11,573 bases of DNA, taken from NCBI GenBank assembly GCA_025453855.1, contig JALOPO010000221.1:1-11573 (forward strand), in the 5' to 3' direction. The notes below the pieces were generated by a model. That model was not told where the DNA came from. It did no database searches and worked only from the letters and a program-made list of their open reading frames with translations. A program made the position numbers and the translations under genes. Positions 1 to 11,570 of the stretch are shown in pieces; position 1 is the first letter of the stretch, and each line of letters begins with the position of its first letter. Source of the stretch: Gemmatimonadaceae bacterium (lineage in GTDB: Bacteria > Gemmatimonadota > Gemmatimonadetes > Gemmatimonadales > Gemmatimonadaceae).

Positions 1-570
1 TACATCAGCGGCTCGGCGTGGAAGGAGTACGCCGCACACGGCACCATGGCCGGCGAGCCGCTCCCCGCCGGGCTGCGCGAGAGCGATGCCTTCCCGGCGC
101 CGATCTTCACGCCGGCCACCAAGGCCGAGACGGGGCACGACGAGAACATCACGATCGCGCGCATGCGCGGCATCGTCGGTGACGCGAACGCCGCCGAGCT
201 GGAACGCCTCACGCGCCTCGTGTACGAGCATGGGCGCGCCTGGGCGCGCGAGCGCGGCATCATCATCGCCGACACCAAGTTCGAGTTCGGCGTCGTCGAC
301 GGGCGGATCACGCTCTGCGACGAGGTGCTCACCCCCGACTCGTCGCGCTTCTGGCCCGGCGACGCGTACGCGCCGGGCGGCCCGCAGCCCAGCTTCGACA
401 AGCAGCCGCTCCGCGACTGGCTCGACGCCGAACGGCGCGCCGGGCGCTGGAACGGCGAGGCGCCGCCCCCGACGCTGCCACAGGCCGTCGTGGCGGCAAC
501 CAGCGCGCGCTACCTCGACGCCTATCGCCGGCTGACCGGCCTCTCTCTCGATCCCGACTCGTTCCGATGA
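1..570 (+). CDS. purC: Phosphoribosylaminoimidazole-succinocarboxamide (SAICAR) synthase, 3' part
   Basis: This is the C-terminal 189 residues of SAICAR synthase, which joins CAIR and aspartate using ATP in IMP synthesis in the cytoplasm. The frame is open from base 1, so the N-terminal ATP-binding portion (roughly 100 residues, judged from the usual ~300-residue long form) lies outside the window; the ATG at 46 is internal. Recognisable family blocks are YISGSAWKEY at the left edge, FTPATKAETGHDENI, the IIIADTKFEFG strand and the DEVLTPDSSRFWP block. The C-terminal tail (about 60 residues after that block) matches the longer, yeast Ade1-like form rather than the short Bacillus/E. coli form. 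The stop codon overlaps the psd start by four bases (ATGA), so the two are probably translationally coupled. The identification is firm; only the 5' end is missing. Confidence 0.95.
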   Translation, partial: YISGSAWKEYAAHGTMAGEPLPAGLRESDAFPAPIFTPATKAETGHDENITIARMRGIVGDANAAELERLTRLVYEHGRAWARERGIIIADTKFEFGVVDGRITLCDEVLTPDSSRFWPGDAYAPGGPQPSFDKQPLRDWLDAERRAGRWNGEAPPPTLPQAVVAATSARYLDAYRRLTGLSLDPDSFR

Positions 571-1220
571 GCTTCGCCCGCGAAGGCTATCCGTTCATGG
601 CGCTCAGCGCCGCGCTCGCCGCGGCGGTCCTTGGCGCCGCCGTCTGGCGACGGAGCTGGGCGCTCTGGCTGCTCGGCTTCCTGCTGCTCGTCGTCGCCCT
701 CTGGGTCGCCTGGTTCTTCCGCGACCCGGAGCGCAGCGGCCCGCGCGGCGAGGGCGTCGTCATCTCGCCGGCCGACGGCAAGGTGGTGATGATCACCGAG
801 GTCGACGAGCCGACGTACGTGCTCGGGCGCACGACGCGCATCTCGATCTTCATGAACATCTTCTCGGTGCACGTGAACCGGTATCCCGTCGCCGGCATCG
901 TCGAGCACGTGCACCACTCGCCGGGCAAGTTCCTGAACGCGGTGACGGAGAAGTCGTCGCTCGAGAACGAGCACGTGTCGGTGGGGATCCGCACCGCGCG
1001 GCATCGCATCCTCACGCGGCAGATCGCGGGGCTCATCGCCCGCCGCATCATCGCCTACTCGAACCTCGGCGACCAGGCCGAGCAGGCGGCGCGCTTCGGC
1101 CTCATCCGCTTCGGCTCGCGCGTCGACGTCTTCGTCCCGACCGACAGCGTGGTGAAGGTGCGCCTGGGCGACCAGGCGGTCGCCGGGACCACGGTGCTCG
1201 CGGAGCTCCCGAAGGCATGA
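567..1220 (+). CDS. psd: Phosphatidylserine decarboxylase proenzyme (short form)
   Basis: This encodes a 217-residue membrane-associated enzyme that removes CO2 from phosphatidylserine to give phosphatidylethanolamine. Two hydrophobic segments lie at about residues 9-27 and 31-51. They are followed by the SPADGKVV block (67-74), the SVHVNRYPVAG block with its conserved histidine, and ENEHVSVGIRT. Near the C-terminus is RFGSRVD, where the G183-S184 bond is the expected self-cleavage site: the serine becomes the pyruvoyl group of the small alpha chain (about 34 residues). The length fits the short (about 200-220 residue) bacterial/archaeal-type family, not the roughly 300-residue E. coli form. 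The ATG at 567 is chosen because it overlaps the purC stop as ATGA and gives a normal length. The 3' end overlaps pssA in the same way. I see no Shine-Dalgarno motif, which fits coupled translation. Confidence 0.95.
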   Translation: MSFAREGYPFMALSAALAAAVLGAAVWRRSWALWLLGFLLLVVALWVAWFFRDPERSGPRGEGVVISPADGKVVMITEVDEPTYVLGRTTRISIFMNIFSVHVNRYPVAGIVEHVHHSPGKFLNAVTEKSSLENEHVSVGIRTARHRILTRQIAGLIARRIIAYSNLGDQAEQAARFGLIRFGSRVDVFVPTDSVVKVRLGDQAVAGTTVLAELPKA

Positions 1221-2164
1221 CGCCGCTCCCCCCGCCCCGTTCCTCGCGACCGGTGGTGGCACGCGCCACGACGCGTGCCGCCGACGTGGCCGAGCGGCGC
1301 GGGATGCGGCGCGCGGTCGTGCTCTTCCCGGGCGGGCTGACGCTCGGGAACCTCTTCTTCGGCATCTTCGCGATGATCAGCGCGTCGCGCGGCGAGTACG
1401 GGCGCGCGGTGCTCTTCGTGGTCTGCGGCGGCGTCTGCGACATGCTCGACGGGCGCGTGGCGCGCGCGACCAACAGCGGGAGCGAGTTCGGCGAGCAGCT
1501 CGACTCGCTCGTCGACGCCATCTCGTTCGGCCTCGCGCCGGCGATGATCACCTACTTCGCCGTCCTCTCGCACGAGGGGTGGGCATGGGTGCTCGTCTTC
1601 CTCTTCGCGGCCTGCGCCGTGCTCCGCCTCGCCCGCTTCAACATCACGCAGGCGGGGGAGAAGAAGAGCTACTTCGTGGGGCTGCCCAGCCCTGCCGCCG
1701 GCGGCACGCTCGCGACCTACCACTGGTTCTCGCAGACGCCGCTCTACAACCAGACCGCGATCGGCGACCTGCCGTGGCACGAGCTGGTGAAGTACCTCAT
1801 GATCGGCCTCTCGCTGCTCATGGTCAGCAACGTCCGCTATCCCGCCTTCCCGCGCACCGGCTTCCGCGACTGGAAGGGGATCCTCGGCTCGCTCACCGTG
1901 ATCGGCTGCCTCCTGGGAGCGATCTTCCTGCCGCGCGAGTTCTTCTTCCCGGCGGGGATCACCTACGTGCTCGTCGGCCTCGTCGGCACCTTCCTGCAGT
2001 CGCTGCTCGACAAGCCCGCGCCCGCTGCGGCCCGCGTGCTCGCCGATGGTGATCGCGCGGTGGCCGCCTCCGACGCGCTCACCGTCGTTCCGGGCAACAC
2101 GTCGCGACGCCACAAGCGCCGGCGTCGCCGCGACGACCGCCCCGGCACCCCGCCCTCCGCCTGA
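1217..2164 (+). CDS. pssA: CDP-diacylglycerol--serine O-phosphatidyltransferase (phosphatidylserine synthase)
   Basis: This integral membrane enzyme transfers phosphatidyl from CDP-diacylglycerol to L-serine, supplying the substrate of the Psd encoded just upstream. The CDP-alcohol phosphotransferase signature is complete: D75, D78-G79, A82-R83, G92, D96 and D100, with the canonical spacing. An N-terminal block starting LFPGGLTLGNLFFG is typical of the class II (Bacillus-like) PssA family, and several hydrophobic stretches after the signature fit a multi-pass protein. The 315 residues are somewhat long because of a hydrophilic tail ending in a strongly basic cluster (RRHKRRRRR, residues 297-305). 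The start at 1217 overlaps the psd stop (ATGA); an internal ATG at 1304 (residue 30, MRRAVVLFPGG) would remove a poorly conserved leader and is a plausible alternative. A GGAG at 1202-1205 could serve the upstream start. Confidence 0.94.
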   Translation: MTPLPPPRSSRPVVARATTRAADVAERRGMRRAVVLFPGGLTLGNLFFGIFAMISASRGEYGRAVLFVVCGGVCDMLDGRVARATNSGSEFGEQLDSLVDAISFGLAPAMITYFAVLSHEGWAWVLVFLFAACAVLRLARFNITQAGEKKSYFVGLPSPAAGGTLATYHWFSQTPLYNQTAIGDLPWHELVKYLMIGLSLLMVSNVRYPAFPRTGFRDWKGILGSLTVIGCLLGAIFLPREFFFPAGITYVLVGLVGTFLQSLLDKPAPAAARVLADGDRAVAASDALTVVPGNTSRRHKRRRRRDDRPGTPPSA

Positions 2165-2189
2165 CCTCCGCGCCCCACTCGCGAGCCCC

Positions 2190-2447
2190 ATGCCCCGCTT
2201 CTCCGTCAGCATCCACATCGTCCCGCGCAAGGGGCTCCTCGATCCGCAGGGCAAGGCCGTGGCCGACGCGCTCCACGCGCTCGGTTTCGCGACGGTCGCC
2301 GACGCACGCATCGGGCGGCACATCGTCCTCGAGGTCGATGGCGAGTCGGCCGAGGCCGCGCGCGCGCAAGCGACCGCGATGTGCGACAAGCTCCTCGCCA
2401 ATCCGGTGACCGAGGACTACGAGATCGCCGCCGTGGCGGGGGGCTGA
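2190..2447 (+). CDS. purS: Phosphoribosylformylglycinamidine synthase subunit PurS
   Basis: This 85-residue protein has the length and pattern of PurS, the small subunit that bridges PurQ and PurL in the three-part FGAM synthetase. The sequence opens MPRFSVSIHIVPRKGLLDPQ, followed by the AL..LGF and VADARIGRHIVLEVDG elements typical of the PurS ferredoxin-like fold, then a helix and a final strand (TEDYEI). The frame is open further upstream into the end of pssA, but the ATG at 2190 gives the usual family length and begins exactly at the first conserved strand. It starts 25 bases after pssA and ends one base before the purQ GTG, so the gene is surely in the same transcript. No clear Shine-Dalgarno sequence precedes it. 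Confidence 0.93.
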   Translation: MPRFSVSIHIVPRKGLLDPQGKAVADALHALGFATVADARIGRHIVLEVDGESAEAARAQATAMCDKLLANPVTEDYEIAAVAGG

Positions 2448-2448
2448 C

Positions 2449-3150
2449 GTGTCGCTCACCTTCGGAGTCGTCACCTTCCCGGGCTCCAACTGCGACGTCG
2501 ATGCCTGGCACGCGGTGATCGACGTGCTCGGCGAGCGCGCGGTGAGCCTCTGGCACGCCGACCACGACCTGCAGGGCGCCGACGTCGTCATCCTCCCCGG
2601 CGGCTTCTCGTACGGCGATGCGCTGCGCGCCGGCGCGATCGCGCGCTTCAGCCCGATCATGCGCGAGGTGATCGCGCACGCCGAGCGCGGCGCGCCGGTG
2701 GTCGGCTTCTGCAACGGCTTCCAGGTGCTCTGCGAGGCGCACCTCCTCCCCGGTGCGCTGATGCGCAACGCGTCGAGCAAGTTCGTCTGCGACTGGGTCC
2801 ACCTGCGCGTCGATGGCACCAACGCCCCGATCTTCCTCGATGCGTACGCCCCCGGCCAGCTGCTGCGCATCCCGATCGCGCACGGCGAGGGGCGCTTCGT
2901 GGCCGACGAGGCGACGCTCGACCAGCTCGAGGGCGAGGGGCGTGTCGCGTTCCGCTACGTGGACGCGGCCGGCCACGCGACGGACGACGCCAACCCGAAC
3001 GGCGCGGCACGCAACATCGCCGGCATCACCAACGCCGCCGGCAACGTGCTCGGCATGATGCCGCACCCCGAACGTGCCGTCGAGCCGCTCCTCGGCTCCG
3101 CCGACGGGCTGCCGCTCTTCCAGTCGCTGCTCGCCCGCGTGGGCGCGTGA
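2449..3150 (+). CDS. purQ: Phosphoribosylformylglycinamidine synthase subunit PurQ (glutaminase)
   Basis: PurQ is the class I glutamine amidotransferase subunit that hydrolyses glutamine and passes ammonia to PurL. The 233 residues contain the family start FGVVTFPGSNCDVDAW, the PGGFSYGDALRAGAIAR block, the nucleophile elbow GFCNGFQVL with Cys88, and the C-terminal GMMPHPERAVEP segment carrying His206 and Glu208 of the catalytic triad. All three catalytic residues are present, so the enzyme looks active. Translation probably begins at the GTG at 2449, one base after the purS stop; no ATG in this frame fits the conserved N-terminus, and the length agrees with bacterial PurQ (about 225-235). Its neighbours purS and purL encode the other two subunits of the same complex. 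Confidence 0.96.
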   Translation: MSLTFGVVTFPGSNCDVDAWHAVIDVLGERAVSLWHADHDLQGADVVILPGGFSYGDALRAGAIARFSPIMREVIAHAERGAPVVGFCNGFQVLCEAHLLPGALMRNASSKFVCDWVHLRVDGTNAPIFLDAYAPGQLLRIPIAHGEGRFVADEATLDQLEGEGRVAFRYVDAAGHATDDANPNGAARNIAGITNAAGNVLGMMPHPERAVEPLLGSADGLPLFQSLLARVGA

Positions 3151-3184
3151 CCGTCGCCCACGTCTTCGCCTCCGGGATCCCATC

Positions 3185-5458
3185 GTGACCGCAGCCGCCG
3201 TCCCTTCCCCCGTCGCACCGCGCCCCGGCGATCCCGAGATCACGCCGGCGCTCGTCGCCGAGCACGGGATCACGCCGTTCGAGTACGAGAAGCTCGTCGC
3301 GATGCTCGGGCGCACGCCGACCTTCACGGAGCTCGGCATCGTCTCCGCGCTCTGGAGCGAGCACTGCTCGTACAAGCACTCGCGCCCGGTGCTGAAGACG
3401 CTCCCCACGCAGGCACCGCACGTGCTGCAGGGGCCGGGCGAGAACGCGGGGGTGATCAGCGTCGGCGACGGGCTCGCCGTCGCCTTCAAGATCGAGAGCC
3501 ACAACCATCCGTCGGCGGTGGAGCCGTACCAGGGTGCCGCCACCGGCGTGGGCGGGATCCTGCGCGACGTCTTCACGATGGGCGCGCGCCCGATCGCGAT
3601 GCTCAACTCGCTGCGCTTCGGCAACCCGGAGTCGGCGCGCGTGCGCTGGCTGCTGGCCGGCGTCGTGAAGGGGATCGGCGACTACGGCAACTGCGTCGGC
3701 GTGCCGACCGTCGCCGGCGACGTGATGTTCGACGCGTCGTACGAGGGGAACCCGCTCGTGAACGCGATGTGCGTGGGGCTCATGCGGGAGGAGGAGCTCA
3801 TCACGGCAAAGGCGCAGGGGATCGGCAACCCGATCCTCGCCGTCGGCGCGCGCACCGGGCGTGACGGGATCCACGGTGCGAGCTTCGCGAGCGAGGACCT
3901 GAGCGAGGAAAACGAGGCCAAGCGGCCGCGCGTGCAGGTCGGCGACCCGTTCACCGAGAAGCTCCTCCTCGAGGCGTCGCTCGAGCTCATCCGGAGTGGC
4001 CACATCGTCGCCATCCAGGACATGGGAGCGGCGGGGCTCACCAGCTCGAGCGCCGAGATGGCCGAGCGCGGCGACGTGGGCGTCGTGATCGACGTGACGA
4101 AGGTCCCGGTGCGCGAGCCCGGCATGACCCCCTACGAGATCCTGCTCAGCGAGAGCCAGGAGCGCATGCTGGTGGTCGCGAAGCAGGGACACGAGGCCGC
4201 CGTGCAGGCGATCCTGCACAGGTGGCACCTCGAGGCCGAAGTCATCGGCGAGGTGATCGCCGAGCCGGTCTATCGCGTGATGGAAGGCGATCGCGTGGTG
4301 GCCGAGTTCCCCGGGACGCGCCTCGTCACCGACTGTCCGCAGTACCATCCCGAGGCGCGCGAGAGCGCGCAGTACCATCCCGAGGCGCGCGAGAGCGCGG
4401 CGATCGTCGCGCTGCGCGCGCGCGATCCGCACGCCGTCGCGCCACGCGCCGAGGAGGCCGATCCCGCGTGGACGCTCGCGCAGCTCCTCTCCTCGCCGAC
4501 GGTGGCGAGCAAGCGCTGGATCACGCGGCAGTACGACTCGCAGGTGCGCACCAGCACCGTCGCCGGCCCCGGCGCCGCCGACGCGGCCATCGTGCGGCTC
4601 TACGTCTATCTCGACCCGCGCACGGGGGCGCGCATCGCCGTCGCCGAGGCCGCGCGCAACGTGGCCTGCACCGGCGCGCGCCCGCTCGCGATCACGAACA
4701 ACCTGAACTTCGGCAACCCGAAGAAGCCGGACGTCTTCTTCCAGTTCCGCGAGGCGGTGCACGGCATGGGCGACGCCTGCCGCGCGCTCGGCACGCCGGT
4801 CACCGGCGGCAACGTCTCGCTCTACAACGAGAATCCGCAGGGCGCCGTCTTCCCCACGCCGACGGTCGGCATGGTGGGGCTCATCGACGACGTGGCGCAT
4901 GCCACTCGCATGACCTTCACCACCCCCGGCGACGCCATCATCCTGCTCGGCGAGACGAAGGACGAGCTGGGCGGGAGCGAGTACCTGTCGCGTGTGCACG
5001 GCCTCACGATCGGCGCCCCGCCGTCGGTCGACCTCGAGGGCGAGCGGCGCCTCGTCGAGACGCTCGTCGAGGCGATCGGGAGCGGCGTGGTGCGCAGCGC
5101 GCACGACTGCAGCGAGGGCGGGCTCGCCGTCGCGCTGGCCGAGTGCTGCGTCGCCGACCGCGACGCGATGTGTGGCGCCGAGGTGCGCATCGACGACCTC
5201 GCGCTGCCGATGCGGAGCGCCTTCTTCGGCGAGTCGCAGGGGCGCGTGCTGCTCAGCACCGCGGAGCCCGACCGCGTACTCGCGGTGGCCGCCCGCCACG
5301 GCGTGCCGGCGCGGCGCGTGGGCACGGTGCGCGCCGACCCCGTGCTCGTGCTGTCGCTCGGGGGTACCACACTCGAGTCGCCGCTGGCGCCGCTCGCCGC
5401 GGCGTTCCACGATGCGATCCCGATGCTCATGACGCGCGCCGCCACCGCGGCCGCCTGA
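3185..5458 (+). CDS. purL: Phosphoribosylformylglycinamidine synthase subunit PurL
   Basis: This is the catalytic subunit that turns FGAR into FGAM using ATP and ammonia from PurQ. I place the start at GTG 3185, giving 757 residues against about 740 for Bacillus PurL. The same frame stays open back into the end of purQ, but that stretch does not resemble PurL. Visible blocks are SEHCSYKHSR (His60), GPGENAGVISVGDG, ESHNHPSAVEPYQG (E104-H108), QDMGAAGLTSSSAEMA (from Q278), TGGNVSLYNE (from about residue 540) and HDCSEGGLAVALAE (from His640), which together cover both AIRS-like halves. Between the halves residues 386-395 (QYHPEARESA) are exactly repeated at 396-405 by a 30-bp tandem duplication. 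This falls in a linker region and keeps frame, so activity may be unaffected. The gap from purQ is 34 bases. Confidence 0.96.
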   Translation: MTAAAVPSPVAPRPGDPEITPALVAEHGITPFEYEKLVAMLGRTPTFTELGIVSALWSEHCSYKHSRPVLKTLPTQAPHVLQGPGENAGVISVGDGLAVAFKIESHNHPSAVEPYQGAATGVGGILRDVFTMGARPIAMLNSLRFGNPESARVRWLLAGVVKGIGDYGNCVGVPTVAGDVMFDASYEGNPLVNAMCVGLMREEELITAKAQGIGNPILAVGARTGRDGIHGASFASEDLSEENEAKRPRVQVGDPFTEKLLLEASLELIRSGHIVAIQDMGAAGLTSSSAEMAERGDVGVVIDVTKVPVREPGMTPYEILLSESQERMLVVAKQGHEAAVQAILHRWHLEAEVIGEVIAEPVYRVMEGDRVVAEFPGTRLVTDCPQYHPEARESAQYHPEARESAAIVALRARDPHAVAPRAEEADPAWTLAQLLSSPTVASKRWITRQYDSQVRTSTVAGPGAADAAIVRLYVYLDPRTGARIAVAEAARNVACTGARPLAITNNLNFGNPKKPDVFFQFREAVHGMGDACRALGTPVTGGNVSLYNENPQGAVFPTPTVGMVGLIDDVAHATRMTFTTPGDAIILLGETKDELGGSEYLSRVHGLTIGAPPSVDLEGERRLVETLVEAIGSGVVRSAHDCSEGGLAVALAECCVADRDAMCGAEVRIDDLALPMRSAFFGESQGRVLLSTAEPDRVLAVAARHGVPARRVGTVRADPVLVLSLGGTTLESPLAPLAAAFHDAIPMLMTRAATAAA
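4340..4399 (+). repeat. 30-bp perfect tandem duplication inside purL
   Basis: Bases 4340-4369 are repeated exactly at 4370-4399. The identity extends two bases further left (4338-4339 match 4368-4369), and the first mismatch at the right is 4370 (C) against 4400 (G). The unit is a multiple of three and duplicates the ten residues QYHPEARESA in PurL. It lies between the two catalytic halves of the protein. Confidence 0.97.
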
Positions 5459-5462
5459 GGAG
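5457..5462 (+). promoter_or_regulatory. Shine-Dalgarno sequence of purF
   Basis: GAGGAG overlaps the purL stop codon and lies 10 bases before the purF ATG. It is the clearest ribosome binding site in the window; most other starts here show none. Confidence 0.7.
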
Positions 5463-5472
5463 AACACCCACC

Positions 5473-6852
<1,380 letters not shown>

Positions 6853-6894
6853 CGCGCCCCGGCCCCGCGCCCGCACGGCGCCCGGACGTCGCCC

Positions 6895-6915
6895 GGCACG
6901 GCTCCTGCCCGTGCC
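6895..6915 (+). terminator. Possible hairpin after purF
   Basis: A perfect 7-bp GC-rich stem (GGCACGG, 6895-6901, with CCGTGCC, 6909-6915) closes a 7-base loop 42 bases after the purF stop. No T-run follows, so it is at best a weak or factor-assisted terminator. In DNA this rich in G+C such a stem can also arise by chance. Confidence 0.3.
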
Positions 6916-6951
6916 CGGCAACACCCGGGCGCCGTTTCGCGTTCGGCACCG

Positions 6952-6968
6952 GACGGAACGGCTCCGTC
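6952..6968 (+). other. Small inverted repeat upstream of ppdK
   Basis: GACGGA (6952-6957) and TCCGTC (6963-6968) can pair across a 5-base loop, 30 bases before the ppdK ATG. It could be an operator half-site pair or a leader hairpin, or chance. The rest of the 6853-6998 gap shows no promoter boxes I can support; the last 30 bases before the ATG are C-rich with no Shine-Dalgarno sequence. Confidence 0.25.
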
Positions 6969-6998
6969 ACCCCCCACCCCACTTCCCACCCGTCCCGC

Positions 6999-9682
<2,684 letters not shown>

Positions 9683-9704
9683 CGCACGGGGCGGCCGACA
9701 GCGG

Positions 9705-9731
9705 GCGGCGGGGTGCGCTCTGCCCCGCCGC
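9705..9731. terminator. GC-rich hairpin between convergent genes
   Basis: A perfect 9-bp stem (GCGGCGGGG at 9705-9713 with CCCCGCCGC at 9723-9731) closes a 9-base loop in the 58-base gap between the ppdK stop and the stop of the opposite-strand gene. Its position suits a shared bidirectional terminator. Neither strand has a T-run after the stem, so intrinsic termination would be weak. Confidence 0.5.
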
Positions 9732-9740
9732 GCTTCGGCC

Positions 9741-11570
9741 TCATCGTGAGAGCTGCGCCGTCCAGAGCAGGATCGCGCCGCACTCGTCGCCGAAGCGGCT
9801 GCGCCGGTACTCGGCCGGGACCGTCGTCCGTCGCGGGTAGTACTCGAAGGCGATGATCTCGTCGGAGCGGAGCGCGCGCAGCTCCAGCGGCGACGTGAGG
9901 CGATCATCGATGAGGATGAGCGGGACGCACCAGCCGCCTTCGCCCCGCAGGTTCGTGTTGGTGCGCACGATCGGGAAGACGAGTCCGGGCACCCACAGCG
10001 CCGCGATCTCGGGATCGAGCCGGCGTGGGACGCTGTCGTTCGTCATCGGCACCGTGTAGAGCTCGAGCTGCGGAAAGTTCTGCAGCAGTTGCAGCGCATT
10101 CATCGCGGCACGCTGGCGGAGCTGCGTGATGTCCATGAAGTAGCCCATTCCCACCTGGCGCCGGCGATGGAAGCCGACGTTCACCAGCGGTCCGGCGGCT
10201 GCGATGTTCACGCTCGCCAGCGTCTGCACTCGGCGCAGCCGCACGGTGCGGGCATCGGTGCCGTACTGCAGCAGCGCGAGTGCCGTGTCGAGCGGGGCGA
10301 GTCCCATGCGGCGCACGTGGATCGCGAACGTCCCGGTGTCGACGACGATCAGCCGCGCGCGACCGAGCGTGTCGGTGCGCGTGAAGGAATCGCCGGCGTC
10401 GAGCGAGACGAGTGCCCCGACCGCCGGCTGCCCGGCGTCGTCCTCCACCGTGAGTTGGAGGGCGACGCCACGCGCCTCGGGGAGATCGGCCGGGCGGATG
10501 AGTCGCTCGTCGACCGGGAGCGCCTCGCCGAGCACCTCGCGCCACCCGGCGACGATCACGCGCGTGCCGCTGTCGGTCTCGCCCCACAGCGGCATGCGGA
10601 TCAGCCAGTGACTCACGACCCACGTCTCGTTGACGAGCCGCATCAGCTCCACGGACCCACCGGCGCCCGTCGCCGGCGCGGGAAGGAAGCGCTTCGGCAC
10701 GACGTAGCGGTACTCGATGCGTCGCGGCTCGCCCGACGCGGAGTCGATCCAGATCGAGCCCATCACGTCGGGGCGCCGCACCCCGGGGGCGGGACGGAAG
10801 CGCAGCTCCACGAAGGCGGAGCCGGAGTCGGATGCCGGCGCCGAGAAGCAGTGCGTGCGTGCGAACGCCGCGCTCACGAGCACCGCTTCATCGGGTGCGT
10901 GGAAGACGAAGCCGCCGTCGCTCCCGCGTCGGACGAACCCGTGGCGCGCCAGCGAATCGGCGCTGGCCGCCGTAAAGGCACGCCCGCGTCGCCGTTCGTC
11001 GCTGGTGAGCACGGCGTCGACGACGTTCCCCGCCTGTCCGATCGTCCGCACGAACTCGCGCACGCGCAGCATCGGCGAGGCCACGCTGTCCTCGCGCGCC
11101 AGCACGGCGGAGCGCAGCGCGGTCGTCACCTGGTCCCAGAGCACGCCCACGCGATCGTCGGGATCGGGCGACCGCCCGCACACCGCACCCGCATCGGCCG
11201 TCACGGTGGCTGTCGGCAGCGTGCGTCGCGCCGAGGCGAGCGTGAGCTCCACGACCGCCGTCTCGTCGGCGTCGATGCGTCGTGGGGCCGAGAGCACCGG
11301 TGCGCGCCCGATGCGCCGCACGCGCACACGATAGCTGTCCGGTCCCGGCAGGCGCACCGCCAGCGAGCCGGCCGCGTCGCTGAGGCGCTCCGCCACCGGA
11401 ACCCCGTTGCCGTCGAGGACCGTCACGATCGCGCCGATCACGCGCGCCGACGAGGCGGAATCGGTGAGCACGACGCGGAGCTGCTGCGCTGGCAGTGCGC
11501 GTGCCGCGAGCGCGAGCAACAGGACGGCGATGCATCGTCGCCTGAACCAGCGCGGCATGTGGGGAGGCAT
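9741..11570 (-). CDS. Exported protein with carboxypeptidase-regulatory-like and TonB-plug-like domains
   Basis: This 609-residue protein begins with a signal peptide: a basic stretch (RWFRRR), a hydrophobic core (about residues 13-23) and a likely cleavage after ALPA at residue 28. Residues about 29-112 look like a carboxypeptidase-regulatory-like Ig-type domain (VVLTDSASSARVIGAIVTVLDG; later YRVRVRRIGRAPV). A middle region of about 120-365 is not recognised. Residues about 371-455 form a second such domain (LQLTVEDDAGQPAVGALVSL; HVRRMGLAPLDT). Residues 456-606 resemble a TonB-dependent receptor plug: VGMGYFMDITQLRQR, a C548-VPLILIDDR strand, then DEIIAFEYYPRRTTVPAEYR and C597-GAILLWT. No beta-barrel follows, so it is not a complete transporter. 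Its function is unknown; it is probably periplasmic or envelope-associated. Met1 (11570) or Met5 (11558) could be the start. It converges on ppdK, and its promoter would lie beyond the window. Confidence 0.8.
   Translation of the reverse strand: MPPHMPRWFRRRCIAVLLLALAARALPAQQLRVVLTDSASSARVIGAIVTVLDGNGVPVAERLSDAAGSLAVRLPGPDSYRVRVRRIGRAPVLSAPRRIDADETAVVELTLASARRTLPTATVTADAGAVCGRSPDPDDRVGVLWDQVTTALRSAVLAREDSVASPMLRVREFVRTIGQAGNVVDAVLTSDERRRGRAFTAASADSLARHGFVRRGSDGGFVFHAPDEAVLVSAAFARTHCFSAPASDSGSAFVELRFRPAPGVRRPDVMGSIWIDSASGEPRRIEYRYVVPKRFLPAPATGAGGSVELMRLVNETWVVSHWLIRMPLWGETDSGTRVIVAGWREVLGEALPVDERLIRPADLPEARGVALQLTVEDDAGQPAVGALVSLDAGDSFTRTDTLGRARLIVVDTGTFAIHVRRMGLAPLDTALALLQYGTDARTVRLRRVQTLASVNIAAAGPLVNVGFHRRRQVGMGYFMDITQLRQRAAMNALQLLQNFPQLELYTVPMTNDSVPRRLDPEIAALWVPGLVFPIVRTNTNLRGEGGWCVPLILIDDRLTSPLELRALRSDEIIAFEYYPRRTTVPAEYRRSRFGDECGAILLWTAQLSR

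Noticed and set aside
3026..5467. 813-codon open frame on the minus strand opposite purL
   Set aside because: It mirrors purL codons in very G+C-rich DNA; its protein is an Arg/His/Asp/Ala-rich composition without any recognisable motif, while the plus strand encodes clear PurL.
6853..6998. Riboswitch (for example a purine riboswitch) or strong promoter ahead of ppdK
   Set aside because: Only two small GC-rich hairpins are visible; I could not find a purine aptamer core or convincing -35/-10 boxes.
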